A stretch of 64,000 bases of DNA from an uncultured Psychroserpens sp. (GTDB lineage: Bacteria; Bacteroidota; Bacteroidia; Flavobacteriales; Flavobacteriaceae): NCBI RefSeq assembly GCF_947503375.1, contig NZ_CANNDQ010000002.1:207182-271181 (forward strand). Direction: 5' to 3'. The notes under the pieces are model-generated. The model saw only the letters and a list, made by a program, of their open reading frames with translations, was not told the DNA's origin and made no database searches. Position numbers and translations under genes: made by a program. Below, piece by piece: positions 44,501 through 52,322 of the stretch (position 1 is its first letter; each line of letters opens with the position of its first letter).

Positions 44501-45199
44501 GAAATGGCAAATGCAATGTATTTGGCAGGTTTTGACGTGAAAGATGTACACATGACTGATTTGATTTCTGGTAGAGAAACACTTGAAGATATACAATTTA
44601 TTGGTGCAGTTGGAGGGTTTTCAAACTCTGATGTCTTAGGGTCTGCCAAAGGATGGGCTGGTGCATTTTTATACAATGAAAAAGCAAACGCAGCTTTAAA
44701 ACAGTTCTTTAAAAGAAAGGACACGCTTTCTATTGGTATTTGTAATGGTGCTCAACTCTGGATGGAGCTTGAATTAATGAATCCAGACCACGATGTTCAT
44801 GGAAAACTCACTTACAATACATCAAAAAAACACGAAAGCGCATTTACTTCAGTCACCATTCAAGAAAATAATTCTGTAATGTTGTCAAGTTTAGCAGGTT
44901 GTTCGCTAGGCGTTTGGATAAGTCATGGTGAAGGTCGATACAACTTACCGTATTCAGAAGACAACTATAATATTGTCGCTAAGTATGGTTATACAGAATA
45001 TCCTTCTAATCCAAATAGTTCAGATTTCAACACAGCTATGTTATGTGATAAAACTGGTCGTCACCTTGCGACGATGCCTCATATTGAGCGTTCTACATTT
45101 CAATGGAATTGGGCTTACTATCCAGACAATAGAAAAGATGAGGTTTCTCCATGGTTAGAAGCTTTTGTAAATGCTAGAAAATGGATTGAAAACAACTAA
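41537..45199 (+). CDS. purL: Phosphoribosylformylglycinamidine synthase (large, fused form)
   Basis: Converts FGAR, glutamine and ATP to FGAM in purine synthesis. The 1,220-residue chain is the fused type in which the PurL synthase and the PurQ glutaminase are one protein. The N-terminal and linker regions are followed by two AIR-synthase-like halves (SEHCRHKIFNGTF, LKAETHNFPTTVEPFNGAAT, then GKDSLSMKQKY and AGHDVASGGLITTLLEL). The C-terminal glutaminase has the catalytic Cys in SIGICNGAQLWMELELM and the His/Glu pair in PHIERSTFQWNW. No frameshift is seen over 3.6 kb. It has its own promoter and an acyl-CoA ligase gene downstream. Confidence 0.97.
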   Translation: MIHFFGNQNSKVFAVQATKELSTNTISKLTWLFGNQPKLEQASIDAFFVGPRAAMITPWSTNAVEITQNMGIDGIVRIEEFDSCSKSFTDYDPMISEKFNGLHQDTFTIDIQPEPIVEIVDISAYNTQEGLALNEEEIEYLENVSKKIGRPLTDSEVFGFSQVNSEHCRHKIFNGTFVIDGMEMPNSLFKMIKETSKQNPNDIVSAYKDNVAFIKGPTVEQFAPKRADIPDYYETNTFESVISLKAETHNFPTTVEPFNGAATGSGGEIRDRLAGGKGSLPLAGTAVYMTSYSRLEANRPWELQMKERPWLYQTPMDILIKASNGASDFGNKFGQPLICGSVLTFEHEEETRKLGFDKVIMLAGGIGYGKLDQAIKATPESGDKIVVLGGENYRIGMGGAAVSSADTGEFSSGIELNAVQRSNPEMQKRAANVVRGMVESDDNKIISIHDHGAGGHLNCLSELIEDTGGCIDLDQLPVGDPTLSDKEIIGNESQERMGLLIAEKHLDHISKIAERERSPLYTVGTVTNDKRFCFKSETKGSKPMDLALEDMFGSSPKTIMSDKTVNHNYNNLSYNDEKLYDYLDQVLQLEAVACKDWLTNKVDRCVGGKVAKQQCVGALQLPLNNVGVMAIDYNGKEGIATAIGHSPISGLINPIAGSRNSITEALTNIIWAPLKDGLQSVSLSANWMWPCKNEGEDARLYEAVKAISEFSIDLGINVPTGKDSLSMKQKYADGDVIAPGTVIISAAANCNEIQKVVEPIFKKEKGNIYYINISQDEFKLGGSSFAQINNTIGNDAPTVISSDYVKTIFNTIQSLIKEDQIVAGHDVASGGLITTLLELCFSENNLGAELDLTALQEKDIVKLLFAENCGIVFQSENDSIEHILSEAEIDFFNIGKVTNSDVLSIINEDEVFTMTISRLRDVWYKTSYLLDQKQTANGLAKVRFNNYKNQPLLYKFPKHFTGKLPHIDTSKPRPKAAILREKGSNSEREMANAMYLAGFDVKDVHMTDLISGRETLEDIQFIGAVGGFSNSDVLGSAKGWAGAFLYNEKANAALKQFFKRKDTLSIGICNGAQLWMELELMNPDHDVHGKLTYNTSKKHESAFTSVTIQENNSVMLSSLAGCSLGVWISHGEGRYNLPYSEDNYNIVAKYGYTEYPSNPNSSDFNTAMLCDKTGRHLATMPHIERSTFQWNWAYYPDNRKDEVSPWLEAFVNARKWIENN

Positions 45200-45263
45200 A
45201 GGTCAATCTTTGATAATCTTATTATATTTCTTATTTTGCATAGATTAACGCTTTTAAGAATTA

Positions 45264-47036
45264 ATGACAGAGATTTCTAGACTTTTCGACTTTCCGTATT
45301 ACCAATTAGAGCACAAACCAACAGATTCGGCTTTGGTGACAAAAAAAAATGGTAAATGGGAAAAAACTTCAACTCAAGAATACATTGATAAAGCAAATGC
45401 GGTAAGTAGAGCTTTATTAAAATTAGGAGTTAATAAGAATGATAAAATAGCCATAATATCTTCTACTAATAGAACCGAATGGAATATTATGGATATTGGT
45501 GTATTGCAAACTGGCGCGCAAACAATTCCTATATACCCAACAATTTCTGCTGAGGATTATGAATATGTCTTAAACCACAGTGAATCAATTTACTGTTTTG
45601 TTTCTGACGAAGAAGTCTTAAATAAGATCAATAAAGTCAAAGCAAATACAAGGTTAAAAGAGGTCTATTCTTTTGACCAAATAACTGGTTGTAAACATTA
45701 TTCTGAATTATTTAAGTTAGGAGAGGATGAAAGTACACAAACTGAAGTTGAAGCCAGAAAAGATAACGTAAAACCTGACGAGCTAGCAACTATAATTTAT
45801 ACATCTGGTACTACTGGAAAGCCCAAAGGTGTGATGCTATCTCACTGGAATATTACCAGTAATGTCTTAGATAGCTCTCCCAGAGTTCCTTTGCAAGAAG
45901 GTGAAACTAGGGTTTTGAGTTTTTTACCAATTTGCCACATATTTGAACGTGTACTAATTTATGTTTATCAATATGCTGGTGCTTCAATTTATTTTGCAGA
46001 AGGTTTAGATAAAATTGGAGAAAATGCAAAAGAAATCAAACCTCAAATGATGAGTGTTGTACCTCGATTACTTGAAAAGGTGTTTGATAAAATCATGGCC
46101 AAAGCAGAAGAACTTTCTGGTATTAAAAGCGCTTTGTTTCATTGGGCAGTAAAACTAGGAGAGCAATGGGAACCATACAAACAAAATGGCGCTTGGTATG
46201 AATTTAAACTTAGCATAGCTAGCAAATTAATATTTAGCAAATGGCGTGAAGCACTCGGTGGAGAATTAAGTACTATGGTCTCTGGTAGTGCTGCTCTGCA
46301 ACCAAGGCTATCTCGTATATTTTGTGCAGCAGGAATGCAAATTATGGAAGGCTATGGTTTAACTGAAACGTCTCCTGTTGTATCAGTTGGGTTGTATAAA
46401 AATCAAATGTATAAAGTTGGCACTGTTGGCAAACCTATTGATAATGTTGAAGTAAAAATAGCCGAAGATGGTGAACTTCTTATCAAAGGTCCAAACGTTA
46501 TGATGGGTTATTACAAAGACAAAGAAAAAACAGACAGTGTGATGACTGGAGATTATTTTCATACTGGTGACAAAGGTGAGATCGATGAAGAAGGTTTTCT
46601 TAAAATTACTGGACGTAAAAAAGAAATGTTTAAAACATCTGGCGGAAAATATGTTATCCCTACTTTATTAGAGAATGAACTCAAACAATCCCGTTTTATT
46701 GAGCAAATCATGGTAGTGGGTGAAGGCGAAAAAATGCCTGCTGCTTTGATTCAACCTAATTTTGAATTTGTAAGAGATTGGATAGAACGTAAAGAGAAAA
46801 ATATCGGTTCGTCTGAAGCTGAAATCGCAAATTCAGAAATCATCATAAAGAGAATCCAAAAAGAAATCGATAAATGTAATGCCAAATTTGGAAAATGGGA
46901 ACAAATTAAGCGCTTTGAACTTACCCCAAACATATGGTCTATTGATGGAGGACATTTAACGCCAACCATGAAAATGAAACGAGATGCTATTAAGGGCATC
47001 TATAAAGAGCTTTACAACAAAATTTATCGCTCCTAA
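45264..47036 (+). CDS. Long-chain fatty-acid--CoA ligase (AMP-forming)
   Basis: Activates free fatty acids to acyl-CoA with ATP through an acyl-adenylate. The 590-residue protein has the AMP-binding signature IIYTSGTTGKPKGVMLSH (about residue 178), the YGLTETSPVVSVG motif, GDYFHTGDKGEIDEEGFL and the ligase motif ITGRKKEMFKTSGGKYV. The hydrophobic central segment and overall size match FadD15-type long-chain ligases. It supplies substrate for the beta-oxidation operon at 49447-55339, which is 2.4 kb away and separately transcribed. I did not see the duplicated MarR-type operator in front of this gene. Confidence 0.93.
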   Translation: MTEISRLFDFPYYQLEHKPTDSALVTKKNGKWEKTSTQEYIDKANAVSRALLKLGVNKNDKIAIISSTNRTEWNIMDIGVLQTGAQTIPIYPTISAEDYEYVLNHSESIYCFVSDEEVLNKINKVKANTRLKEVYSFDQITGCKHYSELFKLGEDESTQTEVEARKDNVKPDELATIIYTSGTTGKPKGVMLSHWNITSNVLDSSPRVPLQEGETRVLSFLPICHIFERVLIYVYQYAGASIYFAEGLDKIGENAKEIKPQMMSVVPRLLEKVFDKIMAKAEELSGIKSALFHWAVKLGEQWEPYKQNGAWYEFKLSIASKLIFSKWREALGGELSTMVSGSAALQPRLSRIFCAAGMQIMEGYGLTETSPVVSVGLYKNQMYKVGTVGKPIDNVEVKIAEDGELLIKGPNVMMGYYKDKEKTDSVMTGDYFHTGDKGEIDEEGFLKITGRKKEMFKTSGGKYVIPTLLENELKQSRFIEQIMVVGEGEKMPAALIQPNFEFVRDWIERKEKNIGSSEAEIANSEIIIKRIQKEIDKCNAKFGKWEQIKRFELTPNIWSIDGGHLTPTMKMKRDAIKGIYKELYNKIYRS

Positions 47037-47144
47037 TAGGCTATACAAAACTATTGATATCTTTTTAATAACTATATTATTGATTTTGTAAATATTTATG
47101 TTAAATCGTATATATTTATCATAATAACTAATCAAATTAATAAT

Positions 47145-47543
47145 ATGAATGCAAAAACTTTTATTGTTGCTGGCTTAGTTGGTGGCATTGTTAACTGGCT
47201 GCTGGGCTGGTTATTTTATGGAATTATCTTTGCAGATTTCTTTCCTCAACCTGAGGAATCTTCAAAAACAATGGTTTTTATACTATTAGGTTGCATGACA
47301 TTTGCGCTCTTTATGTCCTATATTTATAATAAATGGGCACAAATTTCAACGCTAGCCACTGGCGCAAAAGCTGGGGCTGTAATTGGACTTTTCATGGCCC
47401 TATTCTATAATTTCTTCAATATGGCTATGAATTCTGAAATGACTTACGAAATGTTTGGAGTAGACTTAGCAATATCTATAGTTATGACAGCGCTTACTGG
47501 CGCCGTAATTGGAGCTATTAGCGGAAAAATGAATGCCTCTTAA
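47145..47543 (+). CDS. Four-helix membrane protein, DUF1761-like
   Basis: A 132-residue membrane protein with four hydrophobic helices (about 4-28, 44-64, 74-95 and 107-127). It starts FIVAGLVGGIVNWLLGWLFY, where the GWLFYG motif resembles DUF1761-type small membrane proteins, and ends with a glycine/alanine-rich helix (TALTGAVIGAISGKM). No catalytic residues are apparent and the function is unknown. It stands alone with a strong terminator directly after it. Similarity to DUF1761 is by eye and tentative. Confidence 0.7.
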   Translation: MNAKTFIVAGLVGGIVNWLLGWLFYGIIFADFFPQPEESSKTMVFILLGCMTFALFMSYIYNKWAQISTLATGAKAGAVIGLFMALFYNFFNMAMNSEMTYEMFGVDLAISIVMTALTGAVIGAISGKMNAS

Positions 47544-47565
47544 GAGTTAAAGTTGAACAATATGT

Positions 47566-47597
47566 AAAAGGCGTCTTAATTCAAGACGCCTTTTTTT
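47566..47597 (+). terminator. Intrinsic terminator
   Basis: Perfect arms AAAAGGCGTCTT and AAGACGCCTTTT with a 5-nt loop and a T7 run. The following stretch to 47819 holds only a candidate promoter. Confidence 0.88.
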
Positions 47598-47784
47598 ATA
47601 TAAATTTTAAGAAAAGTATGGTGAAAAATAAATACTTGTATTACTGTAATTTTCACTGATCTTTGAATGGATAAAGACTAAAAGTTATAATTAAAACTGA
47701 GTATTTATAGGCTCTAAGACATTTTTAGTCCTTTTCTAGTACCTTTTTCAAACCTAAAAATCTTTCATTTACTTTTTCTATAAA

Positions 47785-47792
47785 TACCTTTG
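47785..47792 (+). promoter_or_regulatory. Promoter -7 element
   Basis: TACCTTTG matches TAnnTTTG and lies 27 nt before the ATG of the secreted protein gene at 47820. Confidence 0.4.
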
Positions 47793-47819
47793 GTTCAAGA
47801 ACTTTAAATTTTATCAATC

Positions 47820-48251
47820 ATGAAAAAATCTGTCTATTTATTTACAACCTTATTTTTGTTTTTATCGCTCTTTATTAATGCACAACAACATCAAAACAGT
47901 CATTCAAATTGTGACACAACAACTACTGGTCGCACTATTAAGTTTAATGGTAGTTCAGATGTAGAAGCAATAATAATAAACGTTTCTGAAGATACAAAGA
48001 TAGCTGAAATAGCTGTTAACACCACTATTAAATCTGGTCATCTAACTGTTGAAATCCATGATCCAAAGGGCAATAAAAAGGGTAATTTTTCAGTTGAAAG
48101 CTTAATAAAATCTAGCGAAAAAAAGAGTGAGTTGGTTTGCGGACAAATGCACAAGCAAATTAGCGATCCAAAAGCTGGCAAATGGATTGTACATCTTATA
48201 CCAAAAAATGTATCTGGAGAAGTAACAATTCAAACATTTATGAGTAATTAA
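47820..48251 (+). CDS. Secreted protein of unknown function
   Basis: A 143-residue protein with a signal peptide (1-21, ending FINAQ). The mature chain begins with a His/Asn/Ser-rich stretch (QQHQNSHSNCDTTTTGR). A beta-rich domain follows, with AEIAVNTTIKSGHLTVEIHD, PKGNKKGNFSVES and AGKWIVHLIPKNVSGEVTIQ. This resembles a small beta-sandwich, but I cannot name a family. Two cysteines (after HSN and in LVCGQMH) could form a disulfide. It lies just upstream of, and in the same direction as, the LuxR-type regulator, with about 200 bp between them. The His-rich start could bind metal (inference). Confidence 0.7.
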   Translation: MKKSVYLFTTLFLFLSLFINAQQHQNSHSNCDTTTTGRTIKFNGSSDVEAIIINVSEDTKIAEIAVNTTIKSGHLTVEIHDPKGNKKGNFSVESLIKSSEKKSELVCGQMHKQISDPKAGKWIVHLIPKNVSGEVTIQTFMSN

Positions 48252-48265
48252 ATAGTGCTAGAAAT

Positions 48266-48453
48266 ATGCAAATCAACTACAGCTATATTTATTTTAACAA
48301 AACTATTTTTTTTTTCAATTAGCACTAGTAGTAAGCTTCAATAGCTTTTCGCTTTCAACATCAAAAAACGAACAATCAATAGAAGGTAAACTACAACTCG
48401 ACTCTATATGGAGACCTGTAGTTTACCTTTCACATATTCCTACATTTAATGAT
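48266..48453 (+). pseudogene. Out-of-frame 5' part of the LuxR-type regulator gene
   Basis: ATG 48266 opens MQINYSYIYFNKTIFFF and hits a stop at 48320, just after a T10 tract. In the frame of the downstream gene, the same DNA after the tract reads QLALVVSFNSFSLSTSKNEQ, then SIEGKLQLDSIWRPVVYLSH and IPTFNDMYTM, directly continuous with the regulator at 48454. One extra T would join the two into a complete signal peptide and sensor domain. Either the tract is a real frameshift or slippage site, or the base count is wrong. Confidence 0.6.
48306..48315 (+). repeat. T10 homopolymer tract
   Basis: Ten consecutive T within the region that encodes the signal peptide of the LuxR-type regulator. Reading frames on the two sides differ by exactly one base. 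Confidence 0.9.
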
Positions 48454-49293
48454 ATGTATACCATGTCTAATGAAATAATTATTGCTGAGACCACTATAGA
48501 CAACCAAGGTAGTTTTCATTTTTCAACAAAAGCATTACCCTCAAAAGACAAACTATATAGGATTCACCTCTCTAAAAAAGACACACCAGCTGCTTCACTA
48601 ATCATCGGTGGAAAAGAAGAAAATCATATTTTTTTTATTGCAAATTCTAATTCTTATGTATATGTAGAAAATAAAGATAAGAGTAGCCTCTTTGAAGGCT
48701 ATACGATTAAAGGATACCAACCAAATAATGATTTAAAAAAAATAATAAAAATGATCCATCAGCGCGAGCAATCTGATGCAAATGATAATGCTCTAAAAGT
48801 TGAGTTCATTAATAAAACATTGTGCGAGAAACTTCTACATATTGCTGATACAAGCTCACATCCTATTGTATCATTATATGCACTTAACAATAGTAAATTT
48901 GAAACTACATTTTTTGAAAATCAAAAATTCTATGAAAGTTATCTCAAAAAATGGAACAATGAAGATTCCGCATATTTCAAGGAATTAAGAACTAAATTCC
49001 CAAAAAAAGAAAACAGTTCAAGTTTGAGATATATTTTCATAAGTATTGTTTTTTTCATTTTAGGTTTTCTTATCAATTACTACATGAATCAGAAACAGAA
49101 ACGAACTAACAATCAATTAAGATTATTAAGTGTCCAAGAACGAAAGATCTTTAAACTTGTCCAGTCTGGGAAATCGAATAAAGAAATTTCAGAAGAATAT
49201 AATATTGAAATAAGTACTGTTAAAAGCCATGTCAGTAATATCTATTCTAAACTAAGTATTAAATCAAGAAAAGAAGCAATGAATATTAAATAA
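48454..49293 (+). CDS. Membrane-anchored LuxR-type (GerE HTH) transcriptional regulator, intact-frame part
   Basis: From ATG 48454 the protein has 279 residues. An extracytoplasmic beta-rich region comes first (IIIAETTIDNQGSFHFSTKA, DKLYRIHLSKKD, AASLIIGGKEENHIFFIA), similar to DUF4369-type sensor domains. A helical region, one transmembrane helix (about 192-212, YIFISIVFFILGFLINYYM) and a C-terminal LuxR HTH follow (SVQERKIFKLVQSGKSNKEI, then TVKSHVSNIYSKLSIKSRKE). Such proteins probably sense an envelope signal and bind DNA from the membrane. The true N-terminus, with a signal peptide, lies upstream across a T10 tract in another frame. As written the gene lacks export information, so function depends on that tract. 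Identity of the HTH is firm; start is uncertain. Confidence 0.82.
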   Translation: MYTMSNEIIIAETTIDNQGSFHFSTKALPSKDKLYRIHLSKKDTPAASLIIGGKEENHIFFIANSNSYVYVENKDKSSLFEGYTIKGYQPNNDLKKIIKMIHQREQSDANDNALKVEFINKTLCEKLLHIADTSSHPIVSLYALNNSKFETTFFENQKFYESYLKKWNNEDSAYFKELRTKFPKKENSSSLRYIFISIVFFILGFLINYYMNQKQKRTNNQLRLLSVQERKIFKLVQSGKSNKEISEEYNIEISTVKSHVSNIYSKLSIKSRKEAMNIK

Positions 49294-49366
49294 AGATTAT
49301 TTCTTATATTTATGTAACCATAATTAACAATCATTACAATTAGTTAGTCGCTAATTCTTATTTCGC

Positions 49367-49420
49367 AAAATACTATGCGTGCATAATTTTTTATAAAATA
49401 CTATGCGTGCATAGTATTTT
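49367..49420. promoter_or_regulatory. Two tandem copies of a palindromic MarR-type operator
   Basis: Copy 2 (49395-49420) is a perfect dyad: AAAATACTATGC, spacer GT, GCATAGTATTTT. Copy 1 starts at 49367 and repeats AAAATACTATGC-GT-GCATA exactly before diverging. The starts are 28 bp apart. Copy 2 lies just upstream of the -7 element at 49426. The site probably binds the MarR protein encoded next (inference). Confidence 0.75.
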
Positions 49421-49425
49421 TTTAG

Positions 49426-49433
49426 TATATTTG
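49426..49433 (+). promoter_or_regulatory. Promoter -7 element of the fatty-acid operon
   Basis: TATATTTG matches TAnnTTTG, 13 nt before ATG 49447. The expected -33 position falls inside the second operator copy, so a bound repressor would block polymerase. Confidence 0.5.
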
Positions 49434-49446
49434 GGTTTAGAAATTC

Positions 49447-49908
49447 ATGACTATGAAAGACAAAACCATCGACTATGTGCTTCGTACCACTTGGTTAGCC
49501 GTAAATAAAATGTACAATGAAGAAGCAGCACAATTTGGCACTACTATGGCTACTGGCTTTGCTTTGCTTAGTATTGATCCAGACAATGGTACACCTTCAA
49601 CTTCACTAGGTCCGAAAATGGGAATGGAAGCGACTAGCTTATCACGAACACTTAAAACTATGGAAGAAAAAGGGTTGATTGAGCGTAAACCAAATCCTGA
49701 TGATGGTCGCGGTGTGATTATACATCTTACAGAATTTGGAAAAGAAAAAAGAGCATATTCAAGAGAAAGAGTAATTACTTTCAATGAAACCATACGAGAT
49801 AATGTTTCTGAAGAAGAATTATTAAACTTTTATGCTGTAGCAGAAGTGATTAATAATATGATCTCTAATAAACAGATTTATAATAAAAAAGAACACACGG
49901 TAAAATAA
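49447..49908 (+). CDS. MarR-family transcriptional regulator of beta-oxidation
   Basis: A 153-residue winged-helix regulator. The DNA-binding region spans about residues 45-115: ATSLSRTLKTMEEKGLIERK is the recognition helix and wing start, followed by PDDGRGVIIHLTEFGKEKR. The N-terminal helix (DYVLRTTWLAVNKMYNEEAA) and C-terminal helix form the dimer interface typical of MarR proteins. It heads the operon with three beta-oxidation genes; the next ATG is 1 nt after its stop. Two palindromic operator copies just upstream suggest autorepression and control of the operon, probably relieved by an acyl-CoA (inference from context). ATG 49453 is an alternative start. Confidence 0.9.
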   Translation: MTMKDKTIDYVLRTTWLAVNKMYNEEAAQFGTTMATGFALLSIDPDNGTPSTSLGPKMGMEATSLSRTLKTMEEKGLIERKPNPDDGRGVIIHLTEFGKEKRAYSRERVITFNETIRDNVSEEELLNFYAVAEVINNMISNKQIYNKKEHTVK

Positions 49909-49909
49909 T

Positions 49910-52318
49910 ATGAGTAAACGTAGAATAAAAAAAATAGCAATTATTGGTTCAGGTATAATGGGAAGTGGTATTGCTTGCCATTTTGCAAATATTGGTGTTG
50001 ATGTATTATTGTTAGACATTGTTCCAAGAGAGCTAAATGACAAAGAAAAAGCCAAAGGCTTGACTTTAGAGGACAAAATGGTTAGAAACAGATTGGTTAA
50101 TGACGCGTTAACCGCATCAATAAAATCTAAACCGGCACCACTTTATCATCCATCATTCAAAAATCGTATCACAACAGGAAATCTTGAAGATGATATAGCA
50201 AAGGTAAAAGATGCAGATTGGATTATGGAAGTTGTTGTTGAACGTTTAGATATTAAACAGGAAGTTTTTGAAAAACTAGAGCACTATAGAACACCAGGAA
50301 CTTTAATTACTTCAAATACATCTGGCATTCCTATAAAATTTATGAGTGAAGGAAGAAGTGATGATTTTCAGAAGCACTTCTGCGGAACTCATTTTTTCAA
50401 TCCAGCACGCTACTTAAAATTATTTGAGATTATTCCTGGTCCTAAGACCGATGCGTCTGTATTAGAATTCTTAAATGGGTATGGTGAACAATTCCTTGGA
50501 AAAACATCGGTCATTGCAAAAGATACACCCGCTTTTATTGGTAATAGAATAGGAATCTTTAGTATTATGAGCTTGTTTCATGCTGTTAAAGAATTAAACT
50601 TAACCATTGAAGAAGTAGATAAACTTTCTGGTCCAGTAATTGGTCGTCCAAAATCTGCTACATTCAGAACTGTAGATGTTGTTGGTTTAGATACGTTGGT
50701 ACATGTTGCCAACGGTATACGAGAAAACTGCCCTAATGACGAACGTCATGCGTTATTCAACCTTCCAGAGTTCATTAATATCATGATGGAAAACAGATGG
50801 TTAGGAAGTAAAACAAAACAAGGATTTTATAAAAAGAATGTTTCGGCAGATGGTAAGAAAGAGATTTTATCATTAGATCTAAATACTTTAGAATATCGCT
50901 CTGCTCAAAAAGCAAAATTTGCAACATTAGAATTAACAAAGTCAATTGATAAAGTAGTAGATCGTTTCAAAGTTTTGGTTTCTGGTAAGGACAAAGCAGG
51001 CGAATTCTATCGAAAAAGTTTTGCTGCCCTATTCGCTTATGTATCCAATAGAATTCCAGAAATCACAGACGATTTATATAAAATTGATGATGCCATGAAA
51101 GCCGGTTTTGGCTGGGAACATGGTCCATTCCAAATTTGGGACGCCATTGGCGTTGAAAAAGGAATTGAAATAATGAAAGCCGAAGGCCTTCAACCTAACG
51201 CATGGGTAAATGAAATGTTAGCGTCTGGTAACACATCATTCTATACTGTAAAAAATGGCGCAACTTATGCTTATGATATTCCAAAGAAAGTCCACGAAAA
51301 AATACCTGATCAAGATAGCTTTATCATTTTAGATAATATCAGACAATCAAATGAAGTTTATAAGAATTCAGGCGTAGTTGTTGAAGATTTAGGCGATGGA
51401 ATTTTAAATGTCGAATTCCAATCCAAAATGAATACAATAGGCGGAGACGTATTGGCTGGATTGAATAAAGCTATTGATATCGCTGAAAAAGATTTTGCTG
51501 GATTAGTCGTTGGAAATCAGGCTGCAAATTTTTCTGTTGGTGCAAACATAGGAATGATTTTCATGATGGCAGCAGAACAAGAATATGACGAACTCAACAT
51601 GGCCATCAAATATTTCCAAGATACGATGATGCGTATGCGCTATTCGGCTATTCCTACAATATCTGCTCCTCACGGAATGACATTAGGAGGTGGTTGCGAA
51701 TTATCGATGCACGCAGATAAAGTAGTAGCAGCAGCAGAAACGTATATTGGATTAGTAGAATTTGGTGTAGGTGTTATTCCTGGTGGAGGCGGCTCTAAAG
51801 AAATGGCATTAAGAGCGCAAGACACTTTTAGAAAAGGCGATGTAGAATTAAATGTGTTACAAGAATACTTCTTAACTATTGGTATGGCAAAAGTAGCCAC
51901 TTCTGCGTATGAAGCGTTCGATTTAGGAGTGCTTCAAAAAGGAAAAGATATTGTAGTTGTAAATAAAGATAGACAAATTGCAACAGCCAAAGCCCATGCT
52001 AAATTAATGGCTGATGCAGGCTATACTCAACCTGTAAAACGTAGAGACATAAAAGTTCTAGGTAAACAAGCATTAGGTATGTTCTTAGTAGGTACTGATG
52101 CTATGGAAGCTAGCCACTACATTAGTGAACACGACCAAAAAATAGCTAATAAATTAGCTTACGTTATGGCAGGAGGTGATCTTTCAGAACCAACATTGGT
52201 AAGCGAGCAATACTTACTAGATTTAGAACGTGAAGCATTTCTTTCACTTTGCACAGAACGTAAAACTCTTGAAAGAATTCAACACATGTTAACCAAAGGT
52301 AAACCTTTAAGAAACTAA
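49910..52318 (+). CDS. 3-hydroxyacyl-CoA dehydrogenase / enoyl-CoA hydratase, fused
   Basis: Carries out hydration and NAD-dependent oxidation in fatty-acid beta-oxidation. The 802-residue protein has the dehydrogenase first: NAD-binding IGSGIMGSGIACHFANIGVD, SNTSGIPIKFMSEG, HFFNPARYLKLFEIIPG with the catalytic His, and C-terminal 3HCDH domains. The hydratase comes last (about 500-720), with the oxyanion-hole motif PHGMTLGGGCELSMHAD and FGVGVIPGGGGSKEMALR. This order, dehydrogenase then hydratase, matches the FadN type of Bacillus rather than E. coli FadB. The thiolase gene starts 4 nt downstream. Expression is likely controlled by the MarR protein upstream. Confidence 0.94.
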   Translation: MSKRRIKKIAIIGSGIMGSGIACHFANIGVDVLLLDIVPRELNDKEKAKGLTLEDKMVRNRLVNDALTASIKSKPAPLYHPSFKNRITTGNLEDDIAKVKDADWIMEVVVERLDIKQEVFEKLEHYRTPGTLITSNTSGIPIKFMSEGRSDDFQKHFCGTHFFNPARYLKLFEIIPGPKTDASVLEFLNGYGEQFLGKTSVIAKDTPAFIGNRIGIFSIMSLFHAVKELNLTIEEVDKLSGPVIGRPKSATFRTVDVVGLDTLVHVANGIRENCPNDERHALFNLPEFINIMMENRWLGSKTKQGFYKKNVSADGKKEILSLDLNTLEYRSAQKAKFATLELTKSIDKVVDRFKVLVSGKDKAGEFYRKSFAALFAYVSNRIPEITDDLYKIDDAMKAGFGWEHGPFQIWDAIGVEKGIEIMKAEGLQPNAWVNEMLASGNTSFYTVKNGATYAYDIPKKVHEKIPDQDSFIILDNIRQSNEVYKNSGVVVEDLGDGILNVEFQSKMNTIGGDVLAGLNKAIDIAEKDFAGLVVGNQAANFSVGANIGMIFMMAAEQEYDELNMAIKYFQDTMMRMRYSAIPTISAPHGMTLGGGCELSMHADKVVAAAETYIGLVEFGVGVIPGGGGSKEMALRAQDTFRKGDVELNVLQEYFLTIGMAKVATSAYEAFDLGVLQKGKDIVVVNKDRQIATAKAHAKLMADAGYTQPVKRRDIKVLGKQALGMFLVGTDAMEASHYISEHDQKIANKLAYVMAGGDLSEPTLVSEQYLLDLEREAFLSLCTERKTLERIQHMLTKGKPLRN

Positions 52319-52322
52319 GAAA

